A stretch of 64,000 nucleotides of DNA from Rhynchosporium graminicola. Its lineage: Eukaryota; Ascomycota; Leotiomycetes; Helotiales; Ploettnerulaceae. This document shows positions 33,699 to 44,866 of this stretch, in pieces (within the stretch, counting starts at the first letter, position 1; every line of letters begins with the position of its first letter). Location: the NCBI GenBank assembly GCA_900074885.1, contig FJUW01000015.1:229906-293905 (forward strand), given 5' to 3'. The notes beneath the pieces are model-generated. The model was not told where the DNA came from. It made no database searches and worked only from the letters and a program-made list of their open reading frames with translations. Both the position numbers and the translations under genes were made by a program.

Positions 33699-35192
33699 AT
33701 GCGAACTCTTACAAGGAGACCACGAGTCTCTCCAGGCTACGAAGCTTTGTCTTTATTTATCGACTTGAAGAATGTCACATCGAGAAGAATTGGGAGGTGT
33801 ACGCAGTGCCGGTACAATTCCACCTCCAGTAAGTCATTCTAGCTATCAATCTTCAGTGCGTTAACACGTATAGCTCCCCAAACCATACAGCTTGAGGGCA
33901 AATACTACACCAAAGACTCCTGGCATAATCTCGCGCCCAACATAACATCTTCCATCTCCCGCCGTCTCCATATCCAACCCGACCATCCCATCTCCCTTGC
34001 CCGCTCAATAATCGAATCTCGCTTCCCCTCCCCAACCTACAAATACCACAACACATTCTCCCCCATTGTAACCACCTTCCAGAATTTTGATTCCCTAGGC
34101 TTTCCTCCCGATCACCCAGGCCGCAGCAAAACAGACACTTACTACATCAACAATAAAACCGTGCTACGAACCCACACCAGCGCCCATCAAGCAGATGTCT
34201 TCCGCGCGAACGAAAGCGCGGGATATCTTATCTCGGCAGACGTATACAGACGCGATGCGATCGATAGGAGCCATTATCCTGTCTTCCACCAGATGGAAGG
34301 AGCGCGCATGTGGGACCGTAGGAAAGTTCTCAATGGGGATATAGCTGCTGCGGTATGGAAAGATATAGCAGCTCTACCTACCCATGAGATGAAAGTCGAG
34401 GATCCGAACCCGCCTACACACCCCGAACGAAATCCTCTGCAGAAAGGCCATTCGCTTGAAGAGGCAGAAGCTATTGCAGCCCATTTGAAGAAATCGCTAG
34501 AGCTTATGGTGGTAGAGATCTTCTCGCGGGCGAAGAAAGCTGCTGTAGCTGCTGATCCGGTCTTTGTGGATGAGCCGCTGAAGATGAGGTGGATAGAAGC
34601 TTATTTCCCATTCACGAGTCCTTCTTGGGAATTGGAGATCTTTTGGCAGGGAGATTGGCTGGAGGTTCTTGGCTGTGGAGTTGTGAAGCAGGATATCTTG
34701 ACGAATGCTGATGTACCTGATCAGCTTGGCTGGGCATTCGGTATTGGACTTGAGAGAATCGCTATGCTACTTTTTGAAATCCCTGATATTCGACTTTTCT
34801 GGTCACAAGACGAACGGTTCCTCGGTCAATTTAGAGGCGTGTCTCAAAATCTGGATAAGATGAAGCGGTTTGTTCCTTTCTCGAAATATCCTGCTTGTTA
34901 CAAGGACGTTGCATTCTGGCTGAGTACTTCACCTTCGGCTGATGAAGGGTATACTACGAAGACGTTTCACGAGAATGATGTTATGGAAATTGTAAGAGGG
35001 GTGGGAGGAGATGTCGTCGAGGACGTCAAGTTGACGGACGAGTTTGTGCATCCGAAGACTGGGAGGAAGAGTATGTGTTATAGGATTAATTATAGGAGTC
35101 TAGAGAGAACTTTGACGAATGCCGAGACAAATGCCTTCCATGAGGATGTTAGGAAGGAATTGGTTGAGAAATTGGGAGTGGAGTTGAGATAG
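33699..35192 (+). CDS. MSF1: phenylalanyl-tRNA synthetase, mitochondrial
   Basis: Two exons, 33699-33828 and 33874-35192, give 482 residues. The enzyme charges mitochondrial tRNA-Phe as a monomer. Exon 1 is a presequence rich in Arg/Ser/Thr ending CRYNSTS, which supports the start. Exon 2 begins TPQTIQLEGKYYTKDSW and has the catalytic core: TYKYHNTFSPIVTTFQNFD, VLRTHTSAHQAD, FHQMEGARMW, LGCGVVKQDIL and WAFGIGLERIAMLLFEIPD (class II motif 3). The C-terminus has the anticodon-binding fold typical of mitochondrial PheRS (KYPACYKDVAFWL, TGRKSMCYRINYRS). Reading only the long frame from 34161 would lose the N-terminal third. Its neighbour DIC1 is also mitochondrial and shares the upstream spacer. 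Confidence 0.95.
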
Positions 35193-35546
35193 GCCAGGTA
35201 TAGTTGTATGATAGTGGGAGCTTGCTGCTGTATGATGAATATATATTGCGGATACTAACCAAATGTAACATCTACGCTTTGAGTTACTCCGCAAAGCAGC
35301 TGGCAATGATATATGATCCAATCTCCATTCATGCACATATATTGAATCTACAAGCATGGTCTAATGGTATTGTTGAGAAGCAGACTTTACCCCACATACG
35401 TCATGAAGCATGCAGATTAGTAGCTTTAACCCCGCTATGAAGCTATATCAAACCTCCCCTAGATGAAAGGAGCACTTGTGAAGTCCTTTTGAAGCTTGCA
35501 TTTCCTCGCGTCTACCTCCCAAACCCATCAAGAAGAAGCACTCACC
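35193..35546. other. short gap after mitochondrial Phe-tRNA synthetase
   Basis: Same-direction spacer with the upstream gene's 3' UTR and the next gene's promoter. Nothing else is seen. Confidence 0.35.
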
Positions 35547-36191
35547 ATGTCGAAAGCTACAAACACCAAATTGATGGATACCGAGCCAGGTGGAGAGAAT
35601 ACGCAGTAAGTCTTACTTACACGTTCATGTACATGGATTAGGCGCTACAGAAGTCATCATGCCTTCCATTGAACAAAATAGATATATTTATTTTCGAGAC
35701 TGATCGCCGCTGTAGGTATGAATCTCAAGACACTTTTGTACGAGACCCTAAGAAATCAACCGGTCAATTAGGTAGTACGTCAACATCCTCACCAACATCT
35801 CTTATCTTTCTCAGGTCTTCCATCAACGCCAACATCATCGTCACACCTCAAATCTCGTACTGACATATCCCCTGCTACAGCCACCAACCAACACGAAGAC
35901 ACCGAAGACGACGTGCACCGCGCCTCTGCAAAAGCCGAAAGGGGCGAAAAGACAGCTGAGAACATCAGATACGGCGAAGCTATCAGTGAACATGGGTTCG
36001 GAGGCGAGACGGTGGGGAATTCAGGGAGCGCGGATAACGCGAGTGGCGGTCAGGGTGTCGGTGGGCAGAGTGGAAAGGAGGGCAATAAGGGTATGAGAAG
36101 GGAAAGTATGGGAAGCCAGAGTGCGGAGGAGAGGAACAGGTTGGAGAGAATGAGGATGGGGTACGGTGCGGGAAGTGGCGTTGGTGGTTAG
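35547..36191 (+). CDS. small hydrophilic Gly-rich protein, function unknown
   Basis: Three exons, 35547-35605, 35716-35771 and 35815-36191, join in phase to 163 residues. I do not recognise a named family. The protein is hydrophilic: an N-terminal MSKATNTKLMDTEPG, a short block YESQDTFVRDPKK, a Thr/Ser-rich linker, a charged helix-prone part (HRASAKAERGEKTAENIRYG) and a Gly/Ser/Asn-rich second half ending in AGSGVGG. No signal peptide, membrane helix or cysteine motif is visible. Splicing is supported by canonical GTAAGT/CAG signals and by preserved phase across three exons. It may be a disordered stress-type protein, which is only a guess. Confidence 0.65.
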
Positions 36192-36718
36192 AGGGAGAAG
36201 GACAAAATCCTGATAGTACGATGTGAAACTTCTGGAGCGAGTTCAAGGAAATGAAATTTGTACTGAACTTCGTTTTGAGCATTTGAAGAAGTGAACAGGC
36301 GGAGGAGGGTGAGTAAATAAAAGAGATATGTCCGGAGATGCTGGCATTGTCACCAATGCCGGCTATCGATTGCGAGGCCAATAAAGCTTCGCTCCATTGT
36401 CATAACTCTGGAAGAAAGTCTTTACACTTGCCGGAAACTACCTCGGAAGCTTTATGACAGAGTTCAACTTTTCAATGACTCGAAATAAAACCGAAAATTA
36501 AACCTGGAATGGCCATACGATGTACTGCAGCAGAACCACACAAATATAGACGATTTTCCTCACAATTCATCCGTTCAACGCAGTCTAGTACTATACAACC
36601 CAAGTCATCCTCCATGCCATCACATTGTTGCAAGCCATCAGACATTCTTTATGCTGAATCTTCGGCTAAAACGCAACACAGAGCTGCTTAGTATTGGGAC
36701 ATCCATACTAAGTTCCCT
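36192..36718. terminator. convergent 3' region before QCR8
   Basis: A tail-to-tail spacer of about 530 bp. No gene is seen. Confidence 0.35.
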
Positions 36719-37644
36719 CTATTCCTCCTCACCGAATTCCGCGCGACCTGGCTTGGAGTTCAAGTATTCATTTCTGTTCTCGTCAGTGGAACTCCCAATA
36801 TAATCGTTCGCAGAGATAAGTGAAGTTGACGAACCTCTCGATTGCCCATCCCATGGTAAGGTAGGCAATTATCATAGGAGGGGCGAAGTAGAGAACTTGG
36901 TGGCTGAATCGTCTCCACGTGTTAAAGATGGCGGCGTTGAGAACACCGGCAAGAGGGCGTTGACGGTTGGCGCTGAGTGCGTAGGAGTTGATACCCTTCT
37001 GTGTTTGGGATCCTGAGGCTGAATGTTAGTCAAGTTTTCAGCAGGTCTTATCTCTCCAAATATAATTTTCAGAGTCCGGATCTTGGATTCGTAAGATCGA
37101 TGTCGCGGATTTGGCGTCCGTGCCAAATGAGACGTCTTGGAAGAATATAAGGACCATCTCGAACATTGCAGTAGAGGTTGTCGATTGTTTTTGCTGTAGC
37201 TCTATCCAATTCCCAAATCAAGCAAGTCATTGCGTTAAATTCGTTCAGATCTCGCAGTCCTTGTTCGAAGCCGCAGGGTCATGGCGATGAGGTTAAAACT
37301 CGAGAGCCGTACGGAGATGTGTAGTTCGTGCCAGGGGACCAGTCTTATACCGTTCCATCGAGTATTCGCCGCCAATCCAGACAAGAAGATAGTGAAGCTT
37401 GAGAGCTTTCAACACTCACCGAGATTACCCCACTCTCCCAAAAACCTACAAAAATACCTGTCAGCATCGACATTGATCCCTCCTGGCAAAACAAAGCCTT
37501 GATGCCTCCGCAAAGCTCTTGGTCCACTTGTCGGAAAGAGCAGGAAAGAGCTTTGCCTCACGCAGGATCATCACATAACACTCACTTTCCGTGCTTCCCG
37601 AGCTCTCCCCCACCACCGGATCGCAATATTTGTGAAGGTCTCAT
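36719..37644 (-). CDS. QCR8: cytochrome bc1 complex subunit 8
   Basis: Four small exons, 37644-37586, 37445-37420, 37012-36835 and 36773-36719, join in phase to 105 residues, the family's usual size. Qcr8 is a single-pass inner-membrane subunit of respiratory complex III. The sequence begins MRPSQILRSGGGG. It then reads FLGEWGNLG, QKGINSYALSANRQRPLAG, the membrane stretch VLYFAPPMIIAYLTMGWAIE and a final NEYLNSKPGRAEFGEEE. The coding parts are spread over 0.9 kb with exon 2 only 26 nt, so no open frame shows the gene by itself. Intron 3 starts with the uncommon donor GTTCGT. Exon 3 has two in-frame acceptors 6 nt apart (CAGCCTCAG). The second gives the expected WGNLGS junction. Confidence 0.9.
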
Positions 37645-37901
37645 CGTGACTGTTGTGTAGAGAATGGAGTGGTTGTTCAATGCTGGGTGAAAAGATTAAC
37701 TCGGTGTCCGTCATTGAGATATCAAGTCGGACGTTCCCTTGTCGCCAAGACCGAGTACCCCAGACTTACTAGCGCATAATCGAAAAGTAAAGAGAGCAAT
37801 CGTGAGGCAATGCTACTACCGTGCCAAACAGCATCAATCCACAGCTCGATTCCGAACACTATCACGCAAATTCGAAATATTCAAACCATACGGCCGTCAA
37901 A
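37645..37901. promoter_or_regulatory. 257-bp bidirectional promoter QCR8 / PHB1
   Basis: Only 257 bp separate the start codons of two inner-mitochondrial-membrane proteins transcribed away from each other, so their promoters must overlap. No TATA box or known binding site is obvious. Confidence 0.6.
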
Positions 37902-38787
37902 ATGGCTCAAATGCTCCAGTCCCTGTACAAGTTCGCCATCCCGCTCGCTGTCGGAGCTTCGTTTGCCCAGGCCTCAATTTACGATGTCAAGGGTGGCACT
38001 CGAGCGGTCATCTTCGATCGATTGTCCGGTGTGCAGGATAAGGTTGTGAATGAGGGAACGCATTTCTTGATTCCGTGGTTACAAAAGAGTATCATTTACG
38101 ACGTACGAACGAAGCCAAGAAACATCTCCACGACTACCGGGAGTAAGGACATGCAGATGGTAAGCTTGACTCTCCGAGTCTTGCACAGACCAGAGGTTCA
38201 GAACTTACCCAAGATCTATCAAGTAAGTCTACAAGCTTCACATGCATAGGACCCAGGCTAAGAAACTGCAGAATCTCGGTCAAGATTACGACGAGAGAGT
38301 TCTCCCTTCCATCGGAAACGAAGTTCTAAAGTCCATCGTCGCCCAATTCGATGCCGCAGAACTCATCACCCAGCGTGAAGCCGTCAGCAACAGAATACGA
38401 ACTGACCTCCTCAAGCGTGCTCAAGAGTTCAACATCGCTCTTGAAGACGTCTCTATTACACATATGACCTTCGGAAAGGAGTTCACCCGAGCTGTTGAGC
38501 AGAAGCAGATTGCACAGCAAGATGCTGAGAGAGCAAGATTCATCGTCGAGAAGGCAGAGCAGGAGAGACAGGCAAACGTCATTCGTGCTGAGGGTGAAGC
38601 CGAGTCTGCAGATACCATTAGCAAGGCTGTTGCCAAGGCTGGTGATGGCTTGATCATGATCAGAAGGATTGAGGCTAGTAGGGAGATCGCTCAGACTTTG
38701 GCAGGTAACCCCAACGTTACATATCTGCCAGGCGGTGGAGAGGGAGGCAAGGACGGTGGTGGCAAGTTCTTGTTGGGATTGAGATAA
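37902..38787 (+). CDS. PHB1: prohibitin-1
   Basis: Two exons, 37902-38222 and 38272-38787, give 278 residues. Prohibitins form ring complexes in the inner mitochondrial membrane and act as chaperones and scaffolds for respiratory and protease complexes. The N-terminal hydrophobic anchor ([19 protein letters not shown]) is followed by the SPFH domain: [74 protein letters not shown] and [15 protein letters not shown] coiled coil rich in [18 protein letters not shown] follows. The C-terminal [10 protein letters not shown] is the classic PHB1 end. The 49-nt intron lies after IYQ, and reading through it breaks the NLGQDY motif. Confidence 0.97.
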
Positions 38788-39874
38788 ACAGTACAGTTGA
38801 TGGGTATCAAAAGTGTAATAACAGCAATAGCAAAATGTAATCTCTCCCCTAGCCTGAGTTGAAGTTATCAACTCGTCTGCTCATTTTACATCTTGAAATT
38901 TTATCTTTTTTCCCAGAGTGCTATCTTCATTTTAGTTCCGCGAGGGTTGTGTATTAAGTTGGAATTGGTCTCAAGTGAGACCAGTTGCAGTATCATTTGT
39001 CTTGCTTGCCGGTGGGCATGTGCGTTTCGCATTGTAATATATTGATTTCATTCAGTTACGGCTGTCTTTTGTATATCTACCTAGAACGGTGTTGTATTGT
39101 ATTAGTGGTCTAAAGAAAGATATTCTGTAGGCGACAGACGAGTCAGTTGTTCATGTCTAAACCGATTTATCCATATCTACTATCAGTTTGTCGCATGTAG
39201 TACTTAGTACTACCTCTAGTGAGCTATCCGAGAAAGCTTGAAAGCAACTCAAAAGTTTCTTGACGGAGTTTGTCAGTTAGTACCTTAATCGTCAGTTGAT
39301 GAGACGAATTTCAGTGGCCAACGTAGCGCTCTTGCTGCATTCGCCTCTTTGATTTATGGGCTTAGTCATTCTTTTTGAGAGGTTCAAATTTGTCAAACCT
39401 TTCACTTAAAAAGGAATCCGACTGCCAATCTGGGTTCTAGAAGGTAAAGGCTAAACTCTCTTCCTCGGTCAAGACGGGTTGAGAGCTGGATGATGCCAAG
39501 CTGTTGTAGTCGTGTCATAGGTCAGCGCCCAGCTTGCCTAGAAATTACCAATATTCAATTCAAAAATGGGTTATAGGTGTCAACAATTCGACCAAGCAGC
39601 GAATGTCTATATTTAAATGTGCGCGCTGCTTTTGCCGGAACCTGTATTAGTAGCCTTGGACTCTTCTCAATGAGTGGCTAGTACCCTAGTAGAGACTGGT
39701 ACGTCTCTCCGTCCAAGTGATTATGACAGATGGGATAAGTGGAGATTCGCATCATGACGTATAAGTTGATTATCCCTCCTGTCTTCTGACCTTGTCACAC
39801 CTTTCGAACTTTCGCAACTTCGCTCGTCGCCGAAATCCAGCTTCATGTAAACAACCAGTCGCTCAAGTTATTTA
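38788..39874. other. gap between PHB1 and SLC6 transporter
   Basis: Both flanking genes run plus. The spacer holds two short perfect inverted repeats: TGGTCTCA-AG-TGAGACCA (38966-38983) and GTAGTAC-TTA-GTACTAC (39197-39213). No gene is seen. Confidence 0.4.
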
Positions 39875-42027
39875 ATGTACAGTATGAACACCATTAAGAA
39901 GGTTGCTAAATGGCTCGCGCCTCCTCCACAAACATCCGAAGATGGACGTGATCAATGGCCGTCAAGAACCTCCTTCGTGCTGGCCTCTATGGGTGGTTGT
40001 GCGGGCATGGGAAACCTTCTTCGTTTCCCATCACAGGTTTACAACAACAACGGACTACAATGGTTCATACCTTACCTTATGGCCATCTTCATCATTGCAA
40101 TCCCAGTGCGTATGTAACCTTCTGTCCTTAACGTCTTAATGATCTCGGATCGGGTCAATCTTCCTTTGTTGATCCTCATCCCGAGACATTTTGTTTTTTG
40201 ACATGCTGAAATTTTCGAACAGTCGTCCTCGAAATTGCAATCGGTCAGGCCTATCGTGGTGGTTCGGTCATCGCCTACAACAACGTCAATCGCTGTCTCA
40301 GGGGTGTTGGTCTCAGCTTGCTCTTTACAGCATTCATTGTTGGTCCTTACTTCGCTGCAAACCTGTCCTGGATCATGATCTACTTCCGAAACTCGTTCAA
40401 AAGTCCGCTTCCATGGACTGGTAGAGGCAAGGATTTCTATATGGATGATGTCGTGGCGAATGTCGCTCCCATTCTTGCAGCTCCAGGGTCCGATAGCTGG
40501 GTCCAGTATCCAGGAACCAATCTTATTGGCGAGACGGTCGGTTGGGCTGCCTTCACGTGGTTTCTCGTTTGGCTCTGTATCTTCCGCGGTGTCGGTCTGA
40601 CCGGCCGAGTCGTCTACTTCACTATGGGGTTGCCTATCATCATTACCATTGTTTTGATCGGCCGATCTGTATCACTTCCGAATGCAGGCAGAGGTATCAA
40701 ACTTTATGTTGGCGAGTTCAACGGCGATCAATTGGGCAGAGGTCAAATCTGGCAAACTGCCTGCGGACAAGTCTTCTTCTCCACAGGCGTTGGATTTGGC
40801 TACTTCATTTCTTATGCATCTTACAATCAGAAGTTTTCGAACGCTGTCATGGACTCTATCCTGATCGTATGCAGTAATGCCTTGTTCGAGTGTATTGCCG
40901 CCTTTGCTGTATTCGGTGTTATCGGTTTCCTTGGAATGATACCAACACCTGACGAAAGAGTTGGATCCTTCACTATCGGATTCATAACGCTACCTCTCGC
41001 CGTCACCGAAATGCCAGGAGCAAACTTCTGGGCTGTCGCTCTGTTCTTTACTCTAATGGTTCTGGGATTTAGTAGCGCATTTGCAATGCTCGATGCACCT
41101 GTGACTCTCACAATGGATGCACAGAAAAAAGTACCACGATGGGCTGTTGTCTCAATTCTCGTCATCGTCTCATTCCTTTTTACGTTAATTTATTGCACAC
41201 GATTTGGTTTCTATCTTCTCGATGGAGTCGTCGATGGGTCAACGATGTGGCGTTAGTTTTCGTCGTTTGGTCGGAATGCATCTCATCTACGACTATCTAC
41301 CGGATGAAAGATGTGGTCGGACAAGTTGACAGACCAGCCTTCGCAATCTACAACATTGGCTTTCTGGGTGCCATGGTCTTCGGGGTGGCGGTCGCTCATG
41401 CTGTCAGTCCTGGAGCAGGCGCCGGTCTCGGATTCGGTCTGTTCATCGCTGGTACCGTCCTAGCTTTATGGCTTGCAAAAACCCCAGATACAGAGGTACC
41501 CAAGTTCTGGAAGAGAAATGTTGCGCTAACTCGCTTCTACTATCTCGCTTTCTATTCAGTGAGACCACGAGACTCCTCTCCATAGCACACACTAACGTCA
41601 ACAGGGTGACATGCTTAGACATGATCTAAATCTCATCGTCGGCACTGGCAAGAACTGGAAGATACCTATGATTTGGGCGCCCACTCTTCGCTACATCGGT
41701 GCACCAATTCTTGCCATTGTCTACAGCTTCTCCTATCCTGCCTTCTTCAAGGTCCGAAACGACCCAATGCACATATTTGGATTTGCTGTTGGACATATTG
41801 CATTGGTCATTGTTGGGATGGGTGTCATGGTACCACGTTGGTTTGATGTTTTTGTTCCTGTCGAGCGTCGTGATGAGGGGAGGATACCTTATGCGCCTGG
41901 GCTCATCGGCGGCACGACTGATACTAATGCTACAGGGAGAGCGAGGCTGGAAGCTAATTCACCAGTGACGGACTCGGAATCAGTAGAGCACGCTGCTGCT
42001 ACAGATCAGCTGAAGCAGCTGGTTTAG
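39875..42027 (+). CDS. SLC6-type Na+ symporter with internal frameshift
   Basis: Exons 39875-40109, 40223-41558 and 41605-42027 would give about 664 residues, but exon 2 changes frame near 41232. Upstream of that point the protein has neurotransmitter:sodium symporter marks: a first helix SFVLASMGGCAGMGNLLRF, VLEIAIGQAYRGG and QVFFSTGVGFGYFISYAS. Downstream in the -1 frame it continues WVNDVALVFVVWSE, IYNIGFLGAMVFGV and YYLAFYSGDMLRHDLNLIVG. Without correction translation ends at 41254-41256, removing the last helices. Restoring one base between GTC and GATGG gives LDGVVRWVND, which fits the family's length and pattern. No canonical intron bridges the frames without deleting a membrane helix. 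It is either a sequence error or a recently disabled gene. Fungal substrates of this family are unknown. Start may be 39875 or the in-frame ATG at 39884. Confidence 0.8.
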
Positions 42028-42972
42028 TTTCGGGCTGTATACTCGGATATATAAGCGCAAACGCGTCAAATACTTTCCGTGATCTAGTCAAACCCATTCT
42101 TTCTGTCGGCTACCACTAACAGAACTATCAATAACAATTGATAAAATGGCTCCGAACTACCTCACGAAGATTTTTTTAGCTAATAGACCAGGCACGTGCT
42201 ACAAGACCACCATGAGACTCTCTAAGTTGGTTCTGCGCCACGCCATGGGAGACCAGTACGGCACTAGAGATTCCACAATACAGCTTCATCCAGCTTCACA
42301 ACTTCAATTGAAATTGACTACGAATTCTTTTTTAGAGTTCCTTGCGTAGGCCTTTCAAGATCGAGATGCAGTGTGCCATTAGATCCGATTTGCCCAATTG
42401 AACTCAGACACAAGGACATGGTAATGCTGTCATAATTCCCACTGATCTCTGACCATTCGAGACTACTATGGAACCATTAACGAAGCCAAAGTCTTAGCCT
42501 TCTAGCTAAGTGAAGTCAACACTATACTTCGGCCTGGAACTCTGGGGGTTCGCGCTGTCTTCCACGTTTTTGGTGTTCTCGCTGCTATGCTGCCCGTGTA
42601 AGGTAGTTCTGTCTCAGCAGCATCTTACCCGCAATCGCTTTACATCGAAGGTTTAGTTTGGAAATATTCCCACATGGTCTCGGGCACTTCTTTTCTCTTT
42701 ATCTATGACGCTGTTCATCTTCACATTTCCCGCTTGGCCCGAGTTGGCTGTCAACCTTGCGGACCTGCAATAATATACGCCCATCTCCTCCTCGAACGTT
42801 CTTTGTGTCGTCGTTTCTTCAATACCCTCCGCCCATAGCTAGAAGTTGAATCTGTCAAAAACTGTGATCTCAGCAGATTACCCATGGGGTGAAAGCCACC
42901 GACTAAGTATCATATATCGCTCTCTGAAGTTTCCAAATCATCCAGACCTCCGAAGCGTCCCAACTTTTCAAA
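42028..42972. other. gap between SLC6 and MFS-like transporter
   Basis: A same-direction spacer of 945 bp with no supported gene. It is CT-rich near 42700-42830, as expected for a fungal promoter and leader. Confidence 0.35.
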
Positions 42973-44866
42973 ATGGCAGAGCTCAATAAGGAGCACGCTT
43001 CTCCGACTTCCTCCATCATCTGCGAACGGCAAGCCGAAATTCGGAAGAAGCCTAGATATTCAATCCGAGACAGCTGGCGCATCTTCAACAGGACTGAAAA
43101 ACGCAATATCAAAATCTACGTCTTCGGAATTATGCTCTACAAGTTTGGCATCGAAGCCTTCAACGGGAGCATCATCGCTTTGGCTACAAGTCGCTACGAT
43201 CGGGAAGCCAGCATAGCGAGAAGTACGGCCCGGACATTCGAACAAGTTGGACTGCTAACTGGCTTGAATCAGGCTTGTCAATGTCTGGGTTCCATGCTCG
43301 TCGCACCCTTGATTAGAAAGAATCCAACTAAGACTGTGATCTCAGGCGCAGTGCTTCTTTTTGGACTCTTGACTGCTATTCTTCTGATCGTGGATGCCGC
43401 GACTGGTGGGAAGCTGAAGCCTCGAGGATGGGACAAGTCGCACGGAGTTGACAATTTCGACTATTATGGTACATACAACACAGATGTCATGATTCCAATA
43501 TTTTGCCTCACTGGCCTGGCTTATGGGATGGTCGAAACTATACGAAGGGTCATACCGAAGGACATCGTCGGTGGTGATGTTCAGAAGCTCATTCGTATGG
43601 ATGCCATCGTACACATCTTCTATGAGGTTTCTGGAACAGCCGGGGCGCTTTTAACTTCACTATTGCTCATCCCGAAGCTTGGGAACAACATGTCGTTCAT
43701 TTTCACTCCAATTCTCCTCTCTACAGCCGCAGCAGTCTGGAAATTCATCATTGCACCTCCTCGTGACGAGAGTATCGATGGCTCTGAGCGGGGTCGCTTT
43801 CAAAGCGTCCAGGAAAATTCTAGCCACTTCAAGAGTATTGTTGACGGGCTGACCGAGGGTGTGGTGGTGTTCTTTAAATCCGTTGCTTTGGGCCTCAAAA
43901 TTCTATTCAGTTCACGGAGATATGTGTGGCTTATCCCAGGCTACAGTATAGCGCTGTATAGCCATCGATTTTTGGAAAACAATATATCTACAGTCGTCGC
44001 ACAGCGGTATCTTGGTGAGTGTGATCCCTGGATCTAGCCCAACTTTCTCATGTCCTCACAACGGAGATCGAGCCCGTTTGTTATGGTTAACGAGCTAACC
44101 TCGCTCGTTAGGCAACGCCGCTTGGTCGCAGATCATCGTAGCTGGTTCCAACTTCGGTGAACTTCTTGGAGCTCTATTCGTATTCCTCTTCACCAACCTC
44201 GTCCACACACCTCTACCTTGGATACGAGTCGACTCTATCATGCTCCCAGTTGTATGGTTCCTGGTTTCCTGGTACCCGTCATATCGCAACATGAGCCAGG
44301 CTTGGGTAATTGCTGGCGCTTTTGCGCCGCTCTCGTTCGGCTGGGCTGCTGGCGATGTCAGTCTAGTTGCCTATATCCAAAGCCAGCTGCAAGCCAAAGA
44401 AGAGAGGTCAGGCGCCAGTTATGACGATATCAGCCCGTTGAGCGCGGTGATGAGTTGTTTATACTCGATCTATATCGTCTTGTATGCGATTCTGAGCCCG
44501 TTGCTGGGAACGTACATCGATGATGTCTACACGAGGAAGAATGACGTGCACGAAGCGATCAAATATATCGGTGGTGAGTTTCCTGTCATGTTTGAAACGT
44601 GGAAGAAGGCATACTGACGAGCGTGATGTATAGGTATTCAATTTAGTGTAATAGCTGGTGTTATCTTGGCAGCAACTTTGGTTCCTAGGGGTTCATTTTC
44701 CCTGAATCCAAAGAAATTGAATGGAGATATTAAGGTCACCGATGCAGAGGCCCGCTCGATAACGCAGCTTACAGAGTCAAAGGCAATGGAGGATGATGCT
44801 GCTAGTACCCCGGTTCCTGGATCTCCAATATCCCAGAATCAGGAGACCCGGGTTCGGAATCAGTAG
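42973..44866 (+). CDS. MFS-like multi-pass membrane transporter
   Basis: Three exons, 42973-44014, 44112-44573 and 44634-44866, give 578 residues. About ten to twelve hydrophobic segments are visible, among them MLVAPLIRK-flanked helices, VISGAVLLFGLLTAILLIVD, GTAGALLTSLLLIP and VWLIPGYSIALYS. Further ones are GSNFGELLGALFVFLF, FAPLSFGWAAGDVSLVAYI and SVIAGVILAATLVP. A soluble N-terminal 50 residues and a charged C-terminal tail face the cytosol. Both introns interrupt a Gly codon in phase 1 and restore YLGNAAW and YIGGIQF. The fold looks like the major facilitator superfamily, but I cannot assign a substrate. It sits directly after another transporter gene, with no sign that they act together. 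Confidence 0.85.

Noticed and set aside
33853..34056. Minus-strand frame over the 5' part of the mitochondrial Phe-tRNA synthetase
   Set aside because: It is the antisense of exon 2, whose plus-strand translation is clearly conserved.
41139..41256. An intron to explain the frame change in the SLC6-type gene
   Set aside because: The only AG in reach (GGAG) lacks a good donor and branch partner, and removal would delete a conserved membrane helix.
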